Of a DNA stretch of 64,000 bases, positions 1 through 9,741 are shown one piece after another. A program made the position numbers and the translations under genes. The DNA comes from Pseudomonadota bacterium. Its GTDB lineage: Bacteria > Pseudomonadota > Alphaproteobacteria > Caulobacterales > Caulobacteraceae. The DNA is taken from NCBI GenBank assembly GCA_023432855.1, contig JAEZEZ010000093.1:1-64000 (forward strand). The letters run 5' to 3'. Position 1 is the first letter of the stretch. Each line of letters opens with the position of its first letter. The notes beneath the pieces were generated by a model that did not search any database, was not told the DNA's origin, and was given only the letters and a program-made list of their open reading frames with translations.

Positions 1-762
1 GTCTTCGACCATGACCATTTTGGGCGTGATGACGCCGACGCGGTCGACGGAGTATTTCGCGTCCGTGCCCATCATGCGGATCTGCTGGCCCTTCTTGAGC
101 CTGCCGTCGATGACGCGGACCAGAACGATGACGCCGAGATAGCTGTCGTACCAGCTATCGACAAGCATGGCCTTGAGCGGGGCGTTTGCGTCGCCCTCCT
201 TGGGAGCCGGGAGCTTGGTGACGATGGCTTCGAGCACGTCCTCGATGCCGAGGCCGGTCTTGGCCGAGATCATCACCGCGTCGGACGCGTCGAGGCCGAT
301 CACTTCCTCGACCTGTTCCTTCACGCGCTCGGGCTCGGCAGCGGGCAGGTCGACCTTGTTCAAGACGACGACGATTTCGTGGTCGGCCTCAATCGCCTGG
401 TAGACGTTGGCGAGCGTCTGCGCCTCGACCCCCTGGGAGGCGTCCACGACCAGGATCGAACCCTCGCACGCGGCCAGCGAGCGCGACACCTCGTAGGCGA
501 AGTCCACGTGGCCGGGGGTGTCCATCAGGTTCAGGATGTAGTCCTGCCCGTCCTTGGCCCGGTACTTCAGGCGCACGGTCTGCGCCTTGATGGTGATGCC
601 GCGCTCCTTTTCGATCTCCATGTTGTCGAGCACCTGGCTGGTCATCTCACGCGCGGTGAGGCCGCCGGTCACCTGGATCAGGCGATCGGACAGGGTCGAC
701 TTGCCGTGGTCGATGTGCGCCACGATCGAAAAGTTGCGGATGCGGTCGAGAGGGGTGGTCAT
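1..762 (-). CDS. lepA: Elongation factor 4 (LepA), N-terminal part; truncated by window edge
   Basis: Ribosome-associated translational GTPase that back-translocates or remodels stalled ribosomes. Only the first 254 codons lie in the window; the family is about 600 residues, so the C-terminal two thirds are outside. The start ATG is at 762 and the protein opens [20 protein letters not shown]. The G1 P-loop AHIDHGKST is at residues 15-23. The G3 motif [14 protein letters not shown] and the G4 motif NKVD follow, with the LepA-type order. Reading is open to base 1 with no stop. It is distinguished from TypA, which is also present near 34 kb, by the LepA-specific N-terminus and switch sequences. 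It runs divergently from the thioesterase gene that follows. Confidence 0.95.
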   Translation of the reverse strand, partial: MTTPLDRIRNFSIVAHIDHGKSTLSDRLIQVTGGLTAREMTSQVLDNMEIEKERGITIKAQTVRLKYRAKDGQDYILNLMDTPGHVDFAYEVSRSLAACEGSILVVDASQGVEAQTLANVYQAIEADHEIVVVLNKVDLPAAEPERVKEQVEEVIGLDASDAVMISAKTGLGIEDVLEAIVTKLPAPKEGDANAPLKAMLVDSWYDSYLGVIVLVRVIDGRLKKGQQIRMMGTDAKYSVDRVGVITPKMVMVED

Positions 763-844
763 GTGGGCTGCGCCCCTACCATGCGCCCCTTGCAACGCCA
801 AGGCTGAGCGGCGATTGAGCGCGTCTGGACGCAGGAGTTCCGCC

Positions 845-1324
845 ATGACCAACGAGCCCCGGCGCTACGGCCGCGCTGAGCCTGCCGATCTCAGAGGCCT
901 CAGCGGGCTGGAGCAAATCCGCGCGGTGGTCGAGGGCCGCATCCCGCAGATTCCCATAGGCGGCACGCTGGGCTTCGACATCGTCGAGGCCGATGAGGGG
1001 CGGGTGGTGGTCGCCGGGTCGCCCGACGAGCGGCACGTGAACTTCATCGGCACCATCCATGCCGGCTATTCCGCCACCCTGCTGGACACGGCCATGGCCT
1101 GCGCCGTGATCACCACGCTCGAGCCCGACGAGACCTTCACCACCATGGAGTTCAAGCTCAGCCTGCTCAAGCCGGTGACGTCCGGCATGGGCGAGGTGCG
1201 GGCGACCGGGACCCTGTTCCAGCGCGGCCTCAAGGCGGCGTTCGCCGAGGCCAGGCTGGAAGATGCGGCCGGACGGCTGCTCGCCCACGCCACCACCACC
1301 TGCATCATCCTTCCGAAGCCCTGA
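845..1324 (+). CDS. PaaI-family hotdog thioesterase
   Basis: A 159-residue single hotdog-fold protein, probably an acyl-CoA thioesterase of the PaaI/YbgC-like group acting in the cytoplasm. The diagnostic segment is [20 protein letters not shown], near residues 60-79, with the HAG turn before the long hotdog helix. The C-terminal half has the expected strand pattern ending in THTT-like ATTTCIIL. The ATG at 845 is preceded by AGGAG at 833-837. A longer in-frame reading begins at 554 but would run antisense through lepA, so it is not used. The substrate cannot be read from sequence; aromatic or short acyl-CoAs are the usual guess for this family. Confidence 0.82.
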   Translation: MTNEPRRYGRAEPADLRGLSGLEQIRAVVEGRIPQIPIGGTLGFDIVEADEGRVVVAGSPDERHVNFIGTIHAGYSATLLDTAMACAVITTLEPDETFTTMEFKLSLLKPVTSGMGEVRATGTLFQRGLKAAFAEARLEDAAGRLLAHATTTCIILPKP

Positions 1325-1339
1325 CGGCCAAGCTTACGG

Positions 1340-1354
1340 TTAACCGGGCGTTAA
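1340..1354 (+). promoter_or_regulatory. CtrA-type binding site upstream of eipA
   Basis: The sequence TTAACCGGGCGTTAA is an exact TTAA-N7-TTAA, the consensus for the alphaproteobacterial cell-cycle regulator CtrA. It lies 72 bases before the eipA start codon in a short intergenic stretch. Direct activation of eipA by CtrA is established in Brucella, so the placement is meaningful. No other exact copy was found in the window. Confidence 0.75.
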
Positions 1355-1426
1355 AGCGCCCCGCCGCAAACAAGCCCTACTCCCGGGCCAGCTTGGCCTC
1401 GGGGGCGAAATCCAGGAGAGATCGGC

Positions 1427-2023
1427 ATGGACCGCCGCACAGTCATCCTCACCGGCCTGGCCGCCGCCGGCGCCGGCTCGGCCCTGCCCGCGTGGGCGCA
1501 GCCCAATCCCGATTACGAGACGCCCCAGGACCGGCGTCCGACCTATACCCGCGACGAGATGATCCGCGCCGGCTCCAACGCCCTGGGCGTGACCGCCGAG
1601 GCGATCGGCGGCGCCATCGAGCGCATCGCGCGCGACTACGGCGACGAGCCGACCGCCTACATCGCCGGCGAGGAAGGCGCGGGCTCCTTCGTGGCCGGCC
1701 TGCGCTACGGCCAGGGCCTGCTGCACATGCCGGGCCATGCGCCGCGCGAGGTGCACTGGCGCGGTCCCTCGATCGGCTGGGACTGGGGCGGCAACGCCAG
1801 CCGGGTCTTCACCCTCTGCTACAATCTCAGCCACCCGGACATGATCTACCGCCGCTACCCCGGCGTTGACGGCTCGGCCTACCTGGTCGGCGGTCTGGGC
1901 GTGAACTACCAGAAGGCCGACGACATCACCCTGGCGCCCATCCGCGCCGGCGTCGGGCTGCGCCTGGGCGCCTCGGTGGGCTATCTGGCTTACTCGCGCA
2001 AGCGCAAGCTGCTGCCGTTCTGA
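1427..2023 (+). CDS. eipA: EipA-like periplasmic envelope integrity protein (DUF1134)
   Basis: A 198-residue exported protein of the DUF1134 family; the Brucella member EipA is a periplasmic beta-barrel needed for envelope stress resistance. Residues 1-24 form a signal peptide with a twin-arginine-like MDRRT start and an AWA cleavage site. The body carries the family blocks GAGSFVAGLRYGQG, RGPSIGWDWGGNASRVF, YPGVDGSAYLVGGLGVNY and APIRAGVGLRLGASVGYL. AGGAG lies about 10 bases before the ATG. A CtrA-type site sits upstream and a terminator hairpin follows, so it is probably a single-gene transcript. Ligand and mechanism are unknown. Confidence 0.88.
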   Translation: MDRRTVILTGLAAAGAGSALPAWAQPNPDYETPQDRRPTYTRDEMIRAGSNALGVTAEAIGGAIERIARDYGDEPTAYIAGEEGAGSFVAGLRYGQGLLHMPGHAPREVHWRGPSIGWDWGGNASRVFTLCYNLSHPDMIYRRYPGVDGSAYLVGGLGVNYQKADDITLAPIRAGVGLRLGASVGYLAYSRKRKLLPF

Positions 2024-2047
2024 CGAGACCTACCGTGACGGGTTGAG

Positions 2048-2071
2048 GGGGCGGCTGCGGCCGCCCCTTTT
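2048..2071 (+). terminator. Rho-independent terminator after eipA
   Basis: An 8-bp GC stem (GGGGCGGC at 2048-2055 with GCCGCCCC at 2060-2067) around a TGCG loop, followed by TTTT. The tail lies on the plus strand, so it serves eipA. Confidence 0.8.
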
Positions 2072-2074
2072 CGT

Positions 2075-2608
2075 TCAGGCCTTGCTCGCCTTCGAGCGGC
2101 TGGAGAACCAGTCGGTGAGGGCCAGGAACAGTCCCGAGAAGACGAAGGTGACGTGGATGATCACCAGCCACATGAGCTGGTCGGTGTTCACGATCGCGCC
2201 GGGCTTGCCGATGTTCATGAACGCCTTGAGCAGGTGGATGCCCGAGATCGCCACGATGGAGGCGATCAGCTTCAGCTTGAGCCCCGAAAAATCCACCGTC
2301 CCCATCCAGTCGGGCCGGTCCTCGTGCTGGGCCGTGTCGATCTTCGAGACGAAGTTCTCATAGCCCGTGAAGATCACGATCAGCAGCAGGTTGGCCGCAA
2401 GCGACAGGTCGATGAGAGACAGGGCGACCAGGATGCCCTGGTCCGGCGTCATCGTCAGGACGTGCGGGATCTCGTGCAGCAGTTCGTTGACGAACACGAC
2501 CAGCAGCATGACCAGGGCCGCGACCAGCCCGAGATAGAAAGGCGCCGCGATCCAGCGCGACGCAAACAGCCAGCGCTCGAAGGCGCCCTCGATCTTCGTC
2601 TTGTTCAT
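2075..2608 (-). CDS. YqhA-family inner membrane protein (UPF0114)
   Basis: A 177-residue integral membrane protein of the UPF0114/YqhA family. Hydrophobic segments are visible around residues 21-42 (PFYLGLVAALVMLLVVFVNE), 60-80 (ILVALSLIDLSLAANLLLIV), 113-130 and 142-165. The family-typical blocks are the segment around WIAAPFYLGL and DLSLAANLL, and the soluble loop YENFVSKID. AGGGGGA precedes the ATG. It starts 11 bases after the pheT stop on the same strand, so it is probably cotranscribed at the end of the pheST transcript. Function is not established; a role in ion or stress physiology has been suggested for homologues. Confidence 0.85.
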   Translation of the reverse strand: MNKTKIEGAFERWLFASRWIAAPFYLGLVAALVMLLVVFVNELLHEIPHVLTMTPDQGILVALSLIDLSLAANLLLIVIFTGYENFVSKIDTAQHEDRPDWMGTVDFSGLKLKLIASIVAISGIHLLKAFMNIGKPGAIVNTDQLMWLVIIHVTFVFSGLFLALTDWFSSRSKASKA

Positions 2609-2619
2609 GGATTTCCCCC

Positions 2620-5010
2620 TCAGGCCCGCAGCCGGGCCCCGACCGCCTTTTCCGCGACGGCGGTGATCTTGCCCGACAGCGCCTCGATGTCGGCGTCGGT
2701 CAGGGTGCGGTCGCGAGGCTGTATGCGGACCTCGACCGCCACAGACTTCTGCCCGTCAGGCACGCCCTGGCCCCGATAGACGTCGAACACCCTCGCGTCG
2801 GCGATCAGAGCCTTGTCCGCCGCCGCCACGGCGCGGACCAGGTCGCCGGCGGCGATGTCCTCGGCCACCAGGAAGGCGAAGTCCCGCGACAGGGGCATGA
2901 AGGGCGACATGGCGACCGCGGGCCGCGTCTTGGTCGGCTTCTGCTTCGGCGCGGGGATGGCGTCCAGCACCACCTCGAAGCCGTAGAGCGGGAAGTCGAC
3001 ATCCAGCGCCTTGAGCACGCGCGGGTGCAGTTCGCCGAACTCGGCGAGCGTCGTCTTGGGCCCGAGCTGGATGGCCGCGGACCGGCCAGGATGCCACCAG
3101 TCGCGGTTGCGGCCCTGGGCGAGCTGGAGCGAGCCGATCGGCGCGCCGAGGTCGGCCAGCAGGGCCATGACGTCGCCCTTCAGAGCGAACAGCGGATCGT
3201 CCCCCTTGCCGTCCCAGCGTCGCACGGACGACGGCATGAGGACGCCGGTCACGGCCTGACGCTGGTCGGCGGGACCATCGCCCAGGTAGAAGGGTCCGAC
3301 CTCGAACAGGGCCGCGCCGGGGAAACCGCGCGCAGCGTTGCGCGCGACCGCCTGGATGAGCCCCGGAACCGCAGACGGCCGCATGCAGTCGAGGTCCGAC
3401 GCGATCGGGTTTTCCAGCACCAGCCGATCGTCGCCGCCGCCGAACAGGCGCGCCGTTTCGCGGCTGACGAACGACCAGGTGACCGCTTCGGACCAGCCCA
3501 TGGCGGCCATGGCGCGCCGGGCTGCGCGGGCCCGCGACTGAAGCGGCGTGAGCACGCCGCGTGGCCGGATCGCGGCGTCCGGCAACGGGGTCGACGGTAG
3601 GGCGCCGAAGCCTTCGATCCGCGCCACCTCCTCGACCAGATCCGCCTTGCCCTCGACGTCGCGACGCCAGGAGGGGGGCTGAACGTTGACGATGTCCCCC
3701 GAGCCGATCACGTCGAAGCCGAGCTGCTCCAGAATCTCGACCGTGCGCTCGCGCGGGACGTCCAGTCCCGACAGCTGCTTCACATAGGCGGGATCGAAGT
3801 CGAAGGCGGCCGGGCGGGCCGGGGCCTCGCCCGACACCGTCACCCGGGAAGGCTCCCCGCCGCAGAATTCCAGGATCATCGCTGTGGCGAGTTCCAGCCC
3901 CGGGACCACGAACTCCGGGTCGACGCCCCGGGCGAAGCGGTAGGCGGCGTCGGACTGGATGCCGGTGGCCCGGCTGGTCTGGGCCGTGCGGATAGGATCG
4001 AACCAGGCGCTTTCCACGAACACGTCCACGGTCTCGTCCGAGACCGCCGTGGACTGGCCGCCCATGACGCCGCCGAGGCCGATGGCGCCGGAGCCGTCGG
4101 CGATCACGCACATCTCCTGGGTGAGCACATAGGTCTCGCCGTCCAGGGCCTCCAGCGTCTCGCCTCCGACCCCCAGTCGCGCCTTCACGTAGCCGCCGTT
4201 GAGCTTGGCGGCGTCATAGACGTGCAGCGGCCGCGCCCGGTCGTAGGAGATGTAGTTGGTGACGTCGACCAGGGCGTTCTTCGGCTTGATGCCGATGGCC
4301 TTCAGGCGGTCCTGTAGCCACTTTGGCGAGGGTCCGTTCTTCACACCCCGGATCAGGCGTCCGGCGAATACCGGGCAGGCGTGGGGCTCTGGCGTGCGGA
4401 TCTCGATGGGGCAGTCGAACCGCCCCGCAACCGGGTCGGGCCGCACATCCTTCAGGCACCCCAGCCCCGCGGCCGCCAGATCCCGCGCGATGCCCTGGAC
4501 GCCCAGCCAGTCGGGCCGGTTGGGCGTCACTTCGAAGTCGATCACCGGCTCCGCCGCGAACACCTCGGCCGCCTGCGCCCCGACCGGCAGCCCATCGTCC
4601 AGTTCGACGATGCCGTCGCTTTCGTCCGACAGCTCCAGCTCCGCGGCCGAACACAGCATGCCGTTGGAGACCACGCCGCGCACAGGCTTCTCGACCAGAA
4701 CCATGCCGTTGGCCGGGATGGTGGCGCCGAGCGGCGCGTAGATGGTGGTCAGCCCCGGCCGCGCATTGGGGGCGCCGCAGACGATCTCCTTCATCCCGTC
4801 GACAGTCTCGACCTGGCAGACCTGCAGCTTGTCGGCGTTCGGATGGCGCGCGGCCTCGACGATCTTCGCCACCGTGAAGGGCGCGAGCCTGGCGCCCGCG
4901 TCGATGACCTCCTCCACCTCGAGCCCGGCCATGGTCATGGCGTCGGCGACCTCGCCGATGGTGGCGGAGGTCTCGAGGTGGTCCTTCAGCCAGGACAGGG
5001 TGAACTTCAT
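2620..5010 (-). CDS. pheT: Phenylalanine--tRNA ligase beta subunit
   Basis: The 796-residue beta subunit of the cytoplasmic alpha2-beta2 PheRS, which charges tRNA-Phe. Length matches the bacterial family. The order is an N-terminal EMAP-like tRNA-binding domain (about 40-150, with [17 protein letters not shown]), the B3/B4 region that carries editing, B5 (about 400-475), the catalytic-like core with [17 protein letters not shown], and a C-terminal anticodon-binding FDX-ACB domain (about 700-796, [17 protein letters not shown]). It lies 58 bases behind pheS on the same strand, as in most bacteria. There is no clear ribosome-binding site before the ATG, so translation may be coupled to pheS. 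Confidence 0.97.
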   Translation of the reverse strand: MKFTLSWLKDHLETSATIGEVADAMTMAGLEVEEVIDAGARLAPFTVAKIVEAARHPNADKLQVCQVETVDGMKEIVCGAPNARPGLTTIYAPLGATIPANGMVLVEKPVRGVVSNGMLCSAAELELSDESDGIVELDDGLPVGAQAAEVFAAEPVIDFEVTPNRPDWLGVQGIARDLAAAGLGCLKDVRPDPVAGRFDCPIEIRTPEPHACPVFAGRLIRGVKNGPSPKWLQDRLKAIGIKPKNALVDVTNYISYDRARPLHVYDAAKLNGGYVKARLGVGGETLEALDGETYVLTQEMCVIADGSGAIGLGGVMGGQSTAVSDETVDVFVESAWFDPIRTAQTSRATGIQSDAAYRFARGVDPEFVVPGLELATAMILEFCGGEPSRVTVSGEAPARPAAFDFDPAYVKQLSGLDVPRERTVEILEQLGFDVIGSGDIVNVQPPSWRRDVEGKADLVEEVARIEGFGALPSTPLPDAAIRPRGVLTPLQSRARAARRAMAAMGWSEAVTWSFVSRETARLFGGGDDRLVLENPIASDLDCMRPSAVPGLIQAVARNAARGFPGAALFEVGPFYLGDGPADQRQAVTGVLMPSSVRRWDGKGDDPLFALKGDVMALLADLGAPIGSLQLAQGRNRDWWHPGRSAAIQLGPKTTLAEFGELHPRVLKALDVDFPLYGFEVVLDAIPAPKQKPTKTRPAVAMSPFMPLSRDFAFLVAEDIAAGDLVRAVAAADKALIADARVFDVYRGQGVPDGQKSVAVEVRIQPRDRTLTDADIEALSGKITAVAEKAVGARLRA

Positions 5011-5068
5011 GAGGAAACCGGTCGGGCGAGGAAAATTTCGGTGCGGATCGGATCGGAACGGCCCGGCA

Positions 5069-6142
5069 TCAGCTCAGTCCGCTCGAGGCGTTGGGCGACT
5101 GCCAGGCGCTAAAGCCGTAGTGCTCCAGCCAGCGGACGTCGCCGGCGAACATGTCCCTCAGGTCCGGCGGGCCGTACTTGAGCATCGCAAGGCGGTCGAC
5201 GCCCATGCCCCAGGCGAAGCCCTGGTACTCGTCCGGATCGATGCCGCACTGGCGCAGCACGTTGGGGTGCACCATCCCGCAGCCCAGCACCTCCAGCCAG
5301 TCGTCGCCCTGGCCCACGCGCACCTCGCCGCCGGAGCGGTCGCAGCGCACGTCGAGCTCGGCGGACGGCTCGGTGAAGGGGAAGTGGTGCGGCCGGAAGC
5401 GGGTCGTCACCGCGTCGGTCTCGAAGAACCGGGCGATGAACTGCTCGAGCGTCCACTTCAGGTGGCCCATGTGGATGCCCCTGTCGATCACCAGGCCTTC
5501 GATCTGGTGGAACATGGGGGTGTGGGTCTGGTCGCTGTCCTTCCGGAAGACGCGGCCGGGCGCGATGATGCGGATCGGCGGCTTCTGCGACACCATGGTG
5601 CGCACCTGCACCGGCGAGGTGTGGGTGCGGAGCAGGCGGCGCACGCCGGCTTCGTCCGGCTGGAAGAAGAAGGTGTCGTGCATCTCCCGCGCCGGGTGGC
5701 TGGGCGGGAAGTTCAAAGCCGTGAAATTGTGCCAGTCGTCCTCGATGTCCGGGCCTTCGGCGACCGCGAAACCCATCTGGGCGAAGATCTCGATGAGCTC
5801 GTCCATCACCTGCAAAGTCGGGTGCACGGAACCCCGGCGGCGCGGCGGCGCAGGCAGGGTCAGGTCTACCCGCTCCGACTGCAGCCGGGCGTCGAGGGCC
5901 GCAGCCTCCAGGTCCGCCTTGCGCGCGGTGATCGCGGACTGGACGCGGTCGCGCAGACCGTTGATCTGCGGACCTTTTTCCCGACGTTCGTCCGGGCTCA
6001 TGGCCCCCATGCCCTTGAGAAGGGCTGAGATGCTGCCCTGCTTCCCCAGGGCGCCGACGCGAACCGCCTCCAGGGAGTCCAGGGAGTCGGCGGCGGCGAT
6101 GGCGCCGAGGAGATCGGCTTCGAGTTTGGCGAGGTCGCTCAT
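5069..6142 (-). CDS. pheS: Phenylalanine--tRNA ligase alpha subunit
   Basis: The 357-residue catalytic subunit of PheRS. An N-terminal coiled coil (about 1-90) is followed by the class II core. Motif 2 is [18 protein letters not shown] at 199-216. The phenylalanine pocket segment [12 protein letters not shown] is at 254-265, and motif 3 [13 protein letters not shown] is at 312-324. The ATG at 6142 is preceded by AGGAAGG. An in-frame start 24 codons further upstream exists but has no support from family alignment. The usual rplT-pheS adjacency is broken here by a short gene on the opposite strand. Confidence 0.97.
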   Translation of the reverse strand: MSDLAKLEADLLGAIAAADSLDSLEAVRVGALGKQGSISALLKGMGAMSPDERREKGPQINGLRDRVQSAITARKADLEAAALDARLQSERVDLTLPAPPRRRGSVHPTLQVMDELIEIFAQMGFAVAEGPDIEDDWHNFTALNFPPSHPAREMHDTFFFQPDEAGVRRLLRTHTSPVQVRTMVSQKPPIRIIAPGRVFRKDSDQTHTPMFHQIEGLVIDRGIHMGHLKWTLEQFIARFFETDAVTTRFRPHHFPFTEPSAELDVRCDRSGGEVRVGQGDDWLEVLGCGMVHPNVLRQCGIDPDEYQGFAWGMGVDRLAMLKYGPPDLRDMFAGDVRWLEHYGFSAWQSPNASSGLS

Positions 6143-6364
6143 GGCGGCCCTTCCTAATGATCGGAAGGCCCTTGGCCAATAGGTCCGAAGCGTCGCGACG
6201 CCCTGTTCGTGCAACCAATCGGGACCCTTGCGCGCTTAGCCAGCCGACCGGCCCCGCGCCTACGGCCAAGCTTTTTCGCTCCTGTGAGCGGTTCGCTAAC
6301 CTTGGCCGTGGCAATCTCGGGTCGAAACTGGCGGAGAGCGATCTTGCCGAAGTTCGGGCGCAGA

Positions 6365-6838
6365 ATGTTCGGGTACCGGGGCCGCATGAAGCGTGGCGTC
6401 TTCATCGCCTATCATTTCGGCCTTGCCGTGCTGGCCGCGGCCGGACTGTTCGCCGGCATGATCATGCTGCGGATCGTGAGCCACGCACTGGGCCTGGAGC
6501 CCGGCGACGACGGCTTCCGGATGCTGATGCTGGGCGGCGCCAGCCTTTTCGCCGCCCTGGTGGCCTGGTCGCTGGTGGCGCTCGCCATCAAGCGCGCCCG
6601 CGACGCCGGCTTGCCCAAGAGGCCGCTGGGCGCCGCCGTTCCCGGCGTCCCGCTGGCCGACCATTTCCTTATCGCGCCGATCACGCCGGAACGCCTGGGC
6701 GACTGGCCCTTTGACGCCGTCACCCCGCTGGCCGTCGTCGCGTTGGCGGCGGTGTATCTGTTCCTGCTGCTGGCTCCGAGCCGGCCCATCGCGCCGCTGC
6801 ACGCGGCCGAGGACGAACACCGCCACTTCGCGGCCTGA
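6365..6838 (+). CDS. DUF805-like membrane protein
   Basis: A 157-residue membrane protein. It opens with FGYRGRMKRGVF, which resembles the N-terminal GR..R..F motif of DUF805 proteins. The later AIKRARDAGLP is a variant of the family's R-x-H-D-x-G motif with the histidine replaced. Hydrophobic segments lie near residues 15-37, 50-72 and 120-140. The start is uncertain: ATG 6365 and ATG 6386 are both possible, and the reading frame is open further upstream. It is transcribed between and against pheS and rplT. Function is unknown. Confidence 0.6.
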   Translation: MFGYRGRMKRGVFIAYHFGLAVLAAAGLFAGMIMLRIVSHALGLEPGDDGFRMLMLGGASLFAALVAWSLVALAIKRARDAGLPKRPLGAAVPGVPLADHFLIAPITPERLGDWPFDAVTPLAVVALAAVYLFLLLAPSRPIAPLHAAEDEHRHFAA

Positions 6839-6852
6839 CAGCAGGCGACGTC

Positions 6853-6887
6853 CAAACGAAAAACGCCCCGGGTCTCCCCGGGGCGTT
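6853..6887 (-). terminator. Rho-independent terminator of rpmI-rplT
   Basis: An 11-bp stem (AACGCCCCGGG at 6862-6872 with CCCGGGGCGTT at 6877-6887). On the minus strand it is followed by TTTCGTTTG, giving a U-rich tail directly after rplT. Confidence 0.8.
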
Positions 6888-6911
6888 CTCGTATCTGGGC
6901 TGATCGACTGA

Positions 6912-7298
6912 TCAGGCGGCCTTGGCGGCCTTCTCGACGGCCTTCTCGACGGCCTTGCGCACGGCGGCGGCGACGGCGGCGAAGCCGGCGGCGTCATTGC
7001 CGGCCATGTCGGCCAGAACCTTGCGGTCCATCTCGATGCCCGCCAGCGACAGGCCGTGGATGAACTGCGAGTAGGTGAACCCTTCCTGGCGGGCCGCAGC
7101 GTTGATGCGCTGGATCCAGAGAGCGCGGAACGAGCGCTTCTTGTTGCGGCGGTCGCGGTAGGCGTACTGGCCGGCCTTGTCGACCGCGGCCTTGGCCGTG
7201 CGGATGGTGTTCTTGCGGCGGCCGTAGAAGCCCTTGGCTTGCTCCAGGACTTTCTTGTGCTTTGCGTGGGACGTAACGCCCCGTTTGACGCGTGCCAT
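6912..7298 (-). CDS. rplT: 50S ribosomal protein L20
   Basis: A 128-residue ribosomal protein that nucleates 23S rRNA assembly. It starts [20 protein letters not shown] and contains the conserved block [20 protein letters not shown] and the later [18 protein letters not shown]. The C-terminus has an Ala/Lys-rich extension ([17 protein letters not shown]), longer than in most bacteria. GAGGAAA precedes the ATG. It lies 30 bases behind rpmI and ends at a terminator. In many bacteria L20 represses its own operon through the infC-rpmI leader; here infC is 4.2 kb away, so that circuit must differ. Confidence 0.97.
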   Translation of the reverse strand: MARVKRGVTSHAKHKKVLEQAKGFYGRRKNTIRTAKAAVDKAGQYAYRDRRNKKRSFRALWIQRINAAARQEGFTYSQFIHGLSLAGIEMDRKVLADMAGNDAAGFAAVAAAVRKAVEKAVEKAAKAA

Positions 7299-7328
7299 GT
7301 GTCTATTTCCTCAAACTGTCCTGGGTGA

Positions 7329-7526
7329 TCAGCCGTAGGGCATCCAGCCCTTGATGACCTTGGCGTCGGCGTCCGACATCACCTTGGTCCCGCGGTTGGT
7401 GCGGATGTACTTGCTGTTGTGGCTGATCAAGCGGTGACGCTTGCCCGCCACGCCGGCCTTCACCTTGCCGCTCGCGGTCAGTTTGAAGCGCTTCTTGGCG
7501 CCCGACTTCGTCTTCAGTTTCGGCAT
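7329..7526 (-). CDS. rpmI: 50S ribosomal protein L35
   Basis: A 65-residue basic ribosomal protein with the family start [20 protein letters not shown], then [20 protein letters not shown]. The full bacterial length is present. It is the first gene of a two-gene rpmI-rplT transcript. The upstream gene on the same strand is an S9 peptidase that ends 126 bases away, not infC. Confidence 0.96.
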   Translation of the reverse strand: MPKLKTKSGAKKRFKLTASGKVKAGVAGKRHRLISHNSKYIRTNRGTKVMSDADAKVIKGWMPYG

Positions 7527-7652
7527 TTCGCGTCGGACCCGAAAGCCCGTCCTCTAATAGCGTGACGAGCCGCCAAGGCATGCCATTTGGCCCGGCGGCT
7601 CCGAAGGGCGGCTTCCATAGACGGAAACCGCCCCCCGGGCAAGGGTTGAGCC

Positions 7653-9623
7653 TCAGTTGGGCGGGTTGTGCTTCTCGATGAAGGCGATGGCCCGCTTCAG
7701 CATCTCCGTGCGGGTCGCCCCGCGCGAGAGCCAGTGGTCCTCACCATCCAGACGAACGACCTCGACCTGCTTGCCGGCCCGGCGCATCGCGTCGGCCATG
7801 ATCTCGGTCTGCTTGATCGGCACGACCGTGTCGTCCGGGCCGTGCATCAGCATCACCGGGACATCGATCCGCCCAGCGAACTTGGCCGGAGACACGGCGT
7901 CCAGGCCGCTGTCGCCGATCTTGCTGGCGCCCATGTTCTGCTTCCAGTAACGGCCGGTCGGCGTATCGGCGCTGGTGCTTTCACCGTTGGCCCACCAGAT
8001 CATCTGACGCAGATCGTAGACGCCGGCCCCGGCGACGGCGCATCGGTAGACGCCGGGATCCAGCGTCACTCCGGCCATGGTGGCGTAGCCGCCGTAGCTC
8101 CAGCCGGTGATGCACACCCGCTTGGGGTCGACGATTCCCTGGCCCGCCAGATAGCGCACGCCGTCGGAGAGGTCGGTCTGCATCTTCCGTCCCCATTCGC
8201 CGTAGCCGGCCGCCATGTGGGCCTCGCCGAAGCCGCGCGAGCCGCGGAACTGTGGTTGCAGGACCGCATAGCCGCGCGAGGCGAAGGCCTGGGCCCACCA
8301 GTCGAAGCCCGGCGCGTCGCGCGAGGCTGGGCCGCCGTGCGGCAGCACGATGAGCGGCAGCCCTTTCGCATCGCGGCCGGGGGGCAGGGTCAGGTAGGCG
8401 GGGATCACGAGCCCGTCGGCCGCCTTGTAGGTGATCAGTCGTTTATCGCCGACCGCCTCGCCGGGCACGCCGGGGTAGGCCGAGCCGACCTTGATCGCCT
8501 TGCCCGCCGCGATATCCACGAAGAGGTAGCTGCCCGCGTCGGCCTTGCCGTCGGTAAGGACCACATACTTGGTGAAGTCGTCTGAGCGATCGACCACCGT
8601 CACCCGGCGGTCAGGGAAGCTGGCCTTCAGCGTGGCCCAACCGCGTGCAGCCGCCTCGTCGAAGTAGATGCGCTCCAGATCATCGTCACGCAGGGTGCTG
8701 AAGCCGATGAGCCTCCCTGTGAGATAGTCGTAGCTGGGATTCCATTCCCCGCCGCCCTCGAAGGTCAGCTTCTGCTTGGACCCGTCGGCCAGCGAGATTT
8801 CCCAGAGGGTGTCGTTCTTGTCGCGGCCCTCGGGCACCGACACGATGACCGTACCCGGCTTGCGTCCAGGTCCCTGAAGGCTGGGCCAGTCGACGACGCC
8901 ACGACCGCCGTTCCAGCTGAAGACCTCGCGCCGGGCGACGCCGTCCACGGCCGACACCCACCACCGGCCGGTGTCGAAGTCCCACCCGGAGTCGGCGAAG
9001 ACGCGGCCGTTCGCGTCGAGCAGGCCGCCCTGGTAGTCCTTCACGAAGGGAGAGCCCCGGCCGTTTTCCGGGTCGATGCGGAACAGCATGTTGTCGCCGG
9101 TCTTGGGCACCGAGACGAGCAGGACCCGCTTGCCGTCGATCTCGCGCACCTGCCAGCCGTTGAACACGTTGAAGACGATGTCGTCGCCCGTGCGGCTGGA
9201 GCCGACGCCGCGCACCGTGTCCAGGATGTTCGCGAACTTGCGGGTCTCGGTGTTGTAGATCTGGCCGTTGGAGGCCTCGGTGATGTCGCCAAACACCGAA
9301 AGCTTGTCGGTCGTGGTGCTCCGGATGATCACGACATAGGTATTGTCGAGCCAGAAGATCCCGCGAACTTTCACTTCGCCGAGTTCGACGGCGCCCAGGG
9401 CTTGACCCGCGAGCGTCTGGACACCGAGCCGGCGCTTGTCGCCGACCTGGCCGATGAAGGCGAGCTTGGTCCCGTCGGGCGAGATCGACACCTGGTCGAG
9501 CGCCGGCAACTGGCCGTAGGCCTCGATGGGCGGCGGCGTCGGCCGCGTCTGGGCGACGGCGGCGGCGCCGCCGGTCGCGAGCATCAGGGCGGCGGTCGCC
9601 GCCATCATAATGGTTCTGAACAT
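7653..9623 (-). CDS. Secreted S9-family prolyl oligopeptidase-like peptidase
   Basis: A 656-residue exported serine peptidase of the S9 (acylaminoacyl/dipeptidyl peptidase-like) family. Residues 1-24 form a signal peptide (MFRTIMMAATAALMLATGGA). A beta-propeller-like region with repeated ISPDGTKLAF-type blades fills about residues 40-400. The C-terminal alpha/beta-hydrolase carries Ser509 in GWSYGGY, Asp598 in HGPDDTVVP and His630 in GEDHW. The loop LPHGGPASRD before the nucleophile matches the S9 oxyanion region. The ATG at 9623 is chosen because GGGGGAG precedes it and the signal peptide begins there. It probably degrades peptides in the periplasm. Confidence 0.9.
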   Translation of the reverse strand: MFRTIMMAATAALMLATGGAAAVAQTRPTPPPIEAYGQLPALDQVSISPDGTKLAFIGQVGDKRRLGVQTLAGQALGAVELGEVKVRGIFWLDNTYVVIIRSTTTDKLSVFGDITEASNGQIYNTETRKFANILDTVRGVGSSRTGDDIVFNVFNGWQVREIDGKRVLLVSVPKTGDNMLFRIDPENGRGSPFVKDYQGGLLDANGRVFADSGWDFDTGRWWVSAVDGVARREVFSWNGGRGVVDWPSLQGPGRKPGTVIVSVPEGRDKNDTLWEISLADGSKQKLTFEGGGEWNPSYDYLTGRLIGFSTLRDDDLERIYFDEAAARGWATLKASFPDRRVTVVDRSDDFTKYVVLTDGKADAGSYLFVDIAAGKAIKVGSAYPGVPGEAVGDKRLITYKAADGLVIPAYLTLPPGRDAKGLPLIVLPHGGPASRDAPGFDWWAQAFASRGYAVLQPQFRGSRGFGEAHMAAGYGEWGRKMQTDLSDGVRYLAGQGIVDPKRVCITGWSYGGYATMAGVTLDPGVYRCAVAGAGVYDLRQMIWWANGESTSADTPTGRYWKQNMGASKIGDSGLDAVSPAKFAGRIDVPVMLMHGPDDTVVPIKQTEIMADAMRRAGKQVEVVRLDGEDHWLSRGATRTEMLKRAIAFIEKHNPPN

Positions 9624-9741
9624 GTCTCCCCCAGGCGCAGCGCGCCGATCATTCGGGGCGCAAACTGCCGTTCCGCGTAACGATGTGCAATCCTTCGGCG
9701 GTGCAGGCGGCGTGGCAATAGGTAGCGCCGCCGCAGTGAAT

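Noticed and set aside
2756..4111. A 451-codon frame on the same strand as pheT but in another frame
   Set aside because: It is a shadow of pheT; Arg/Gly-rich with no motif.
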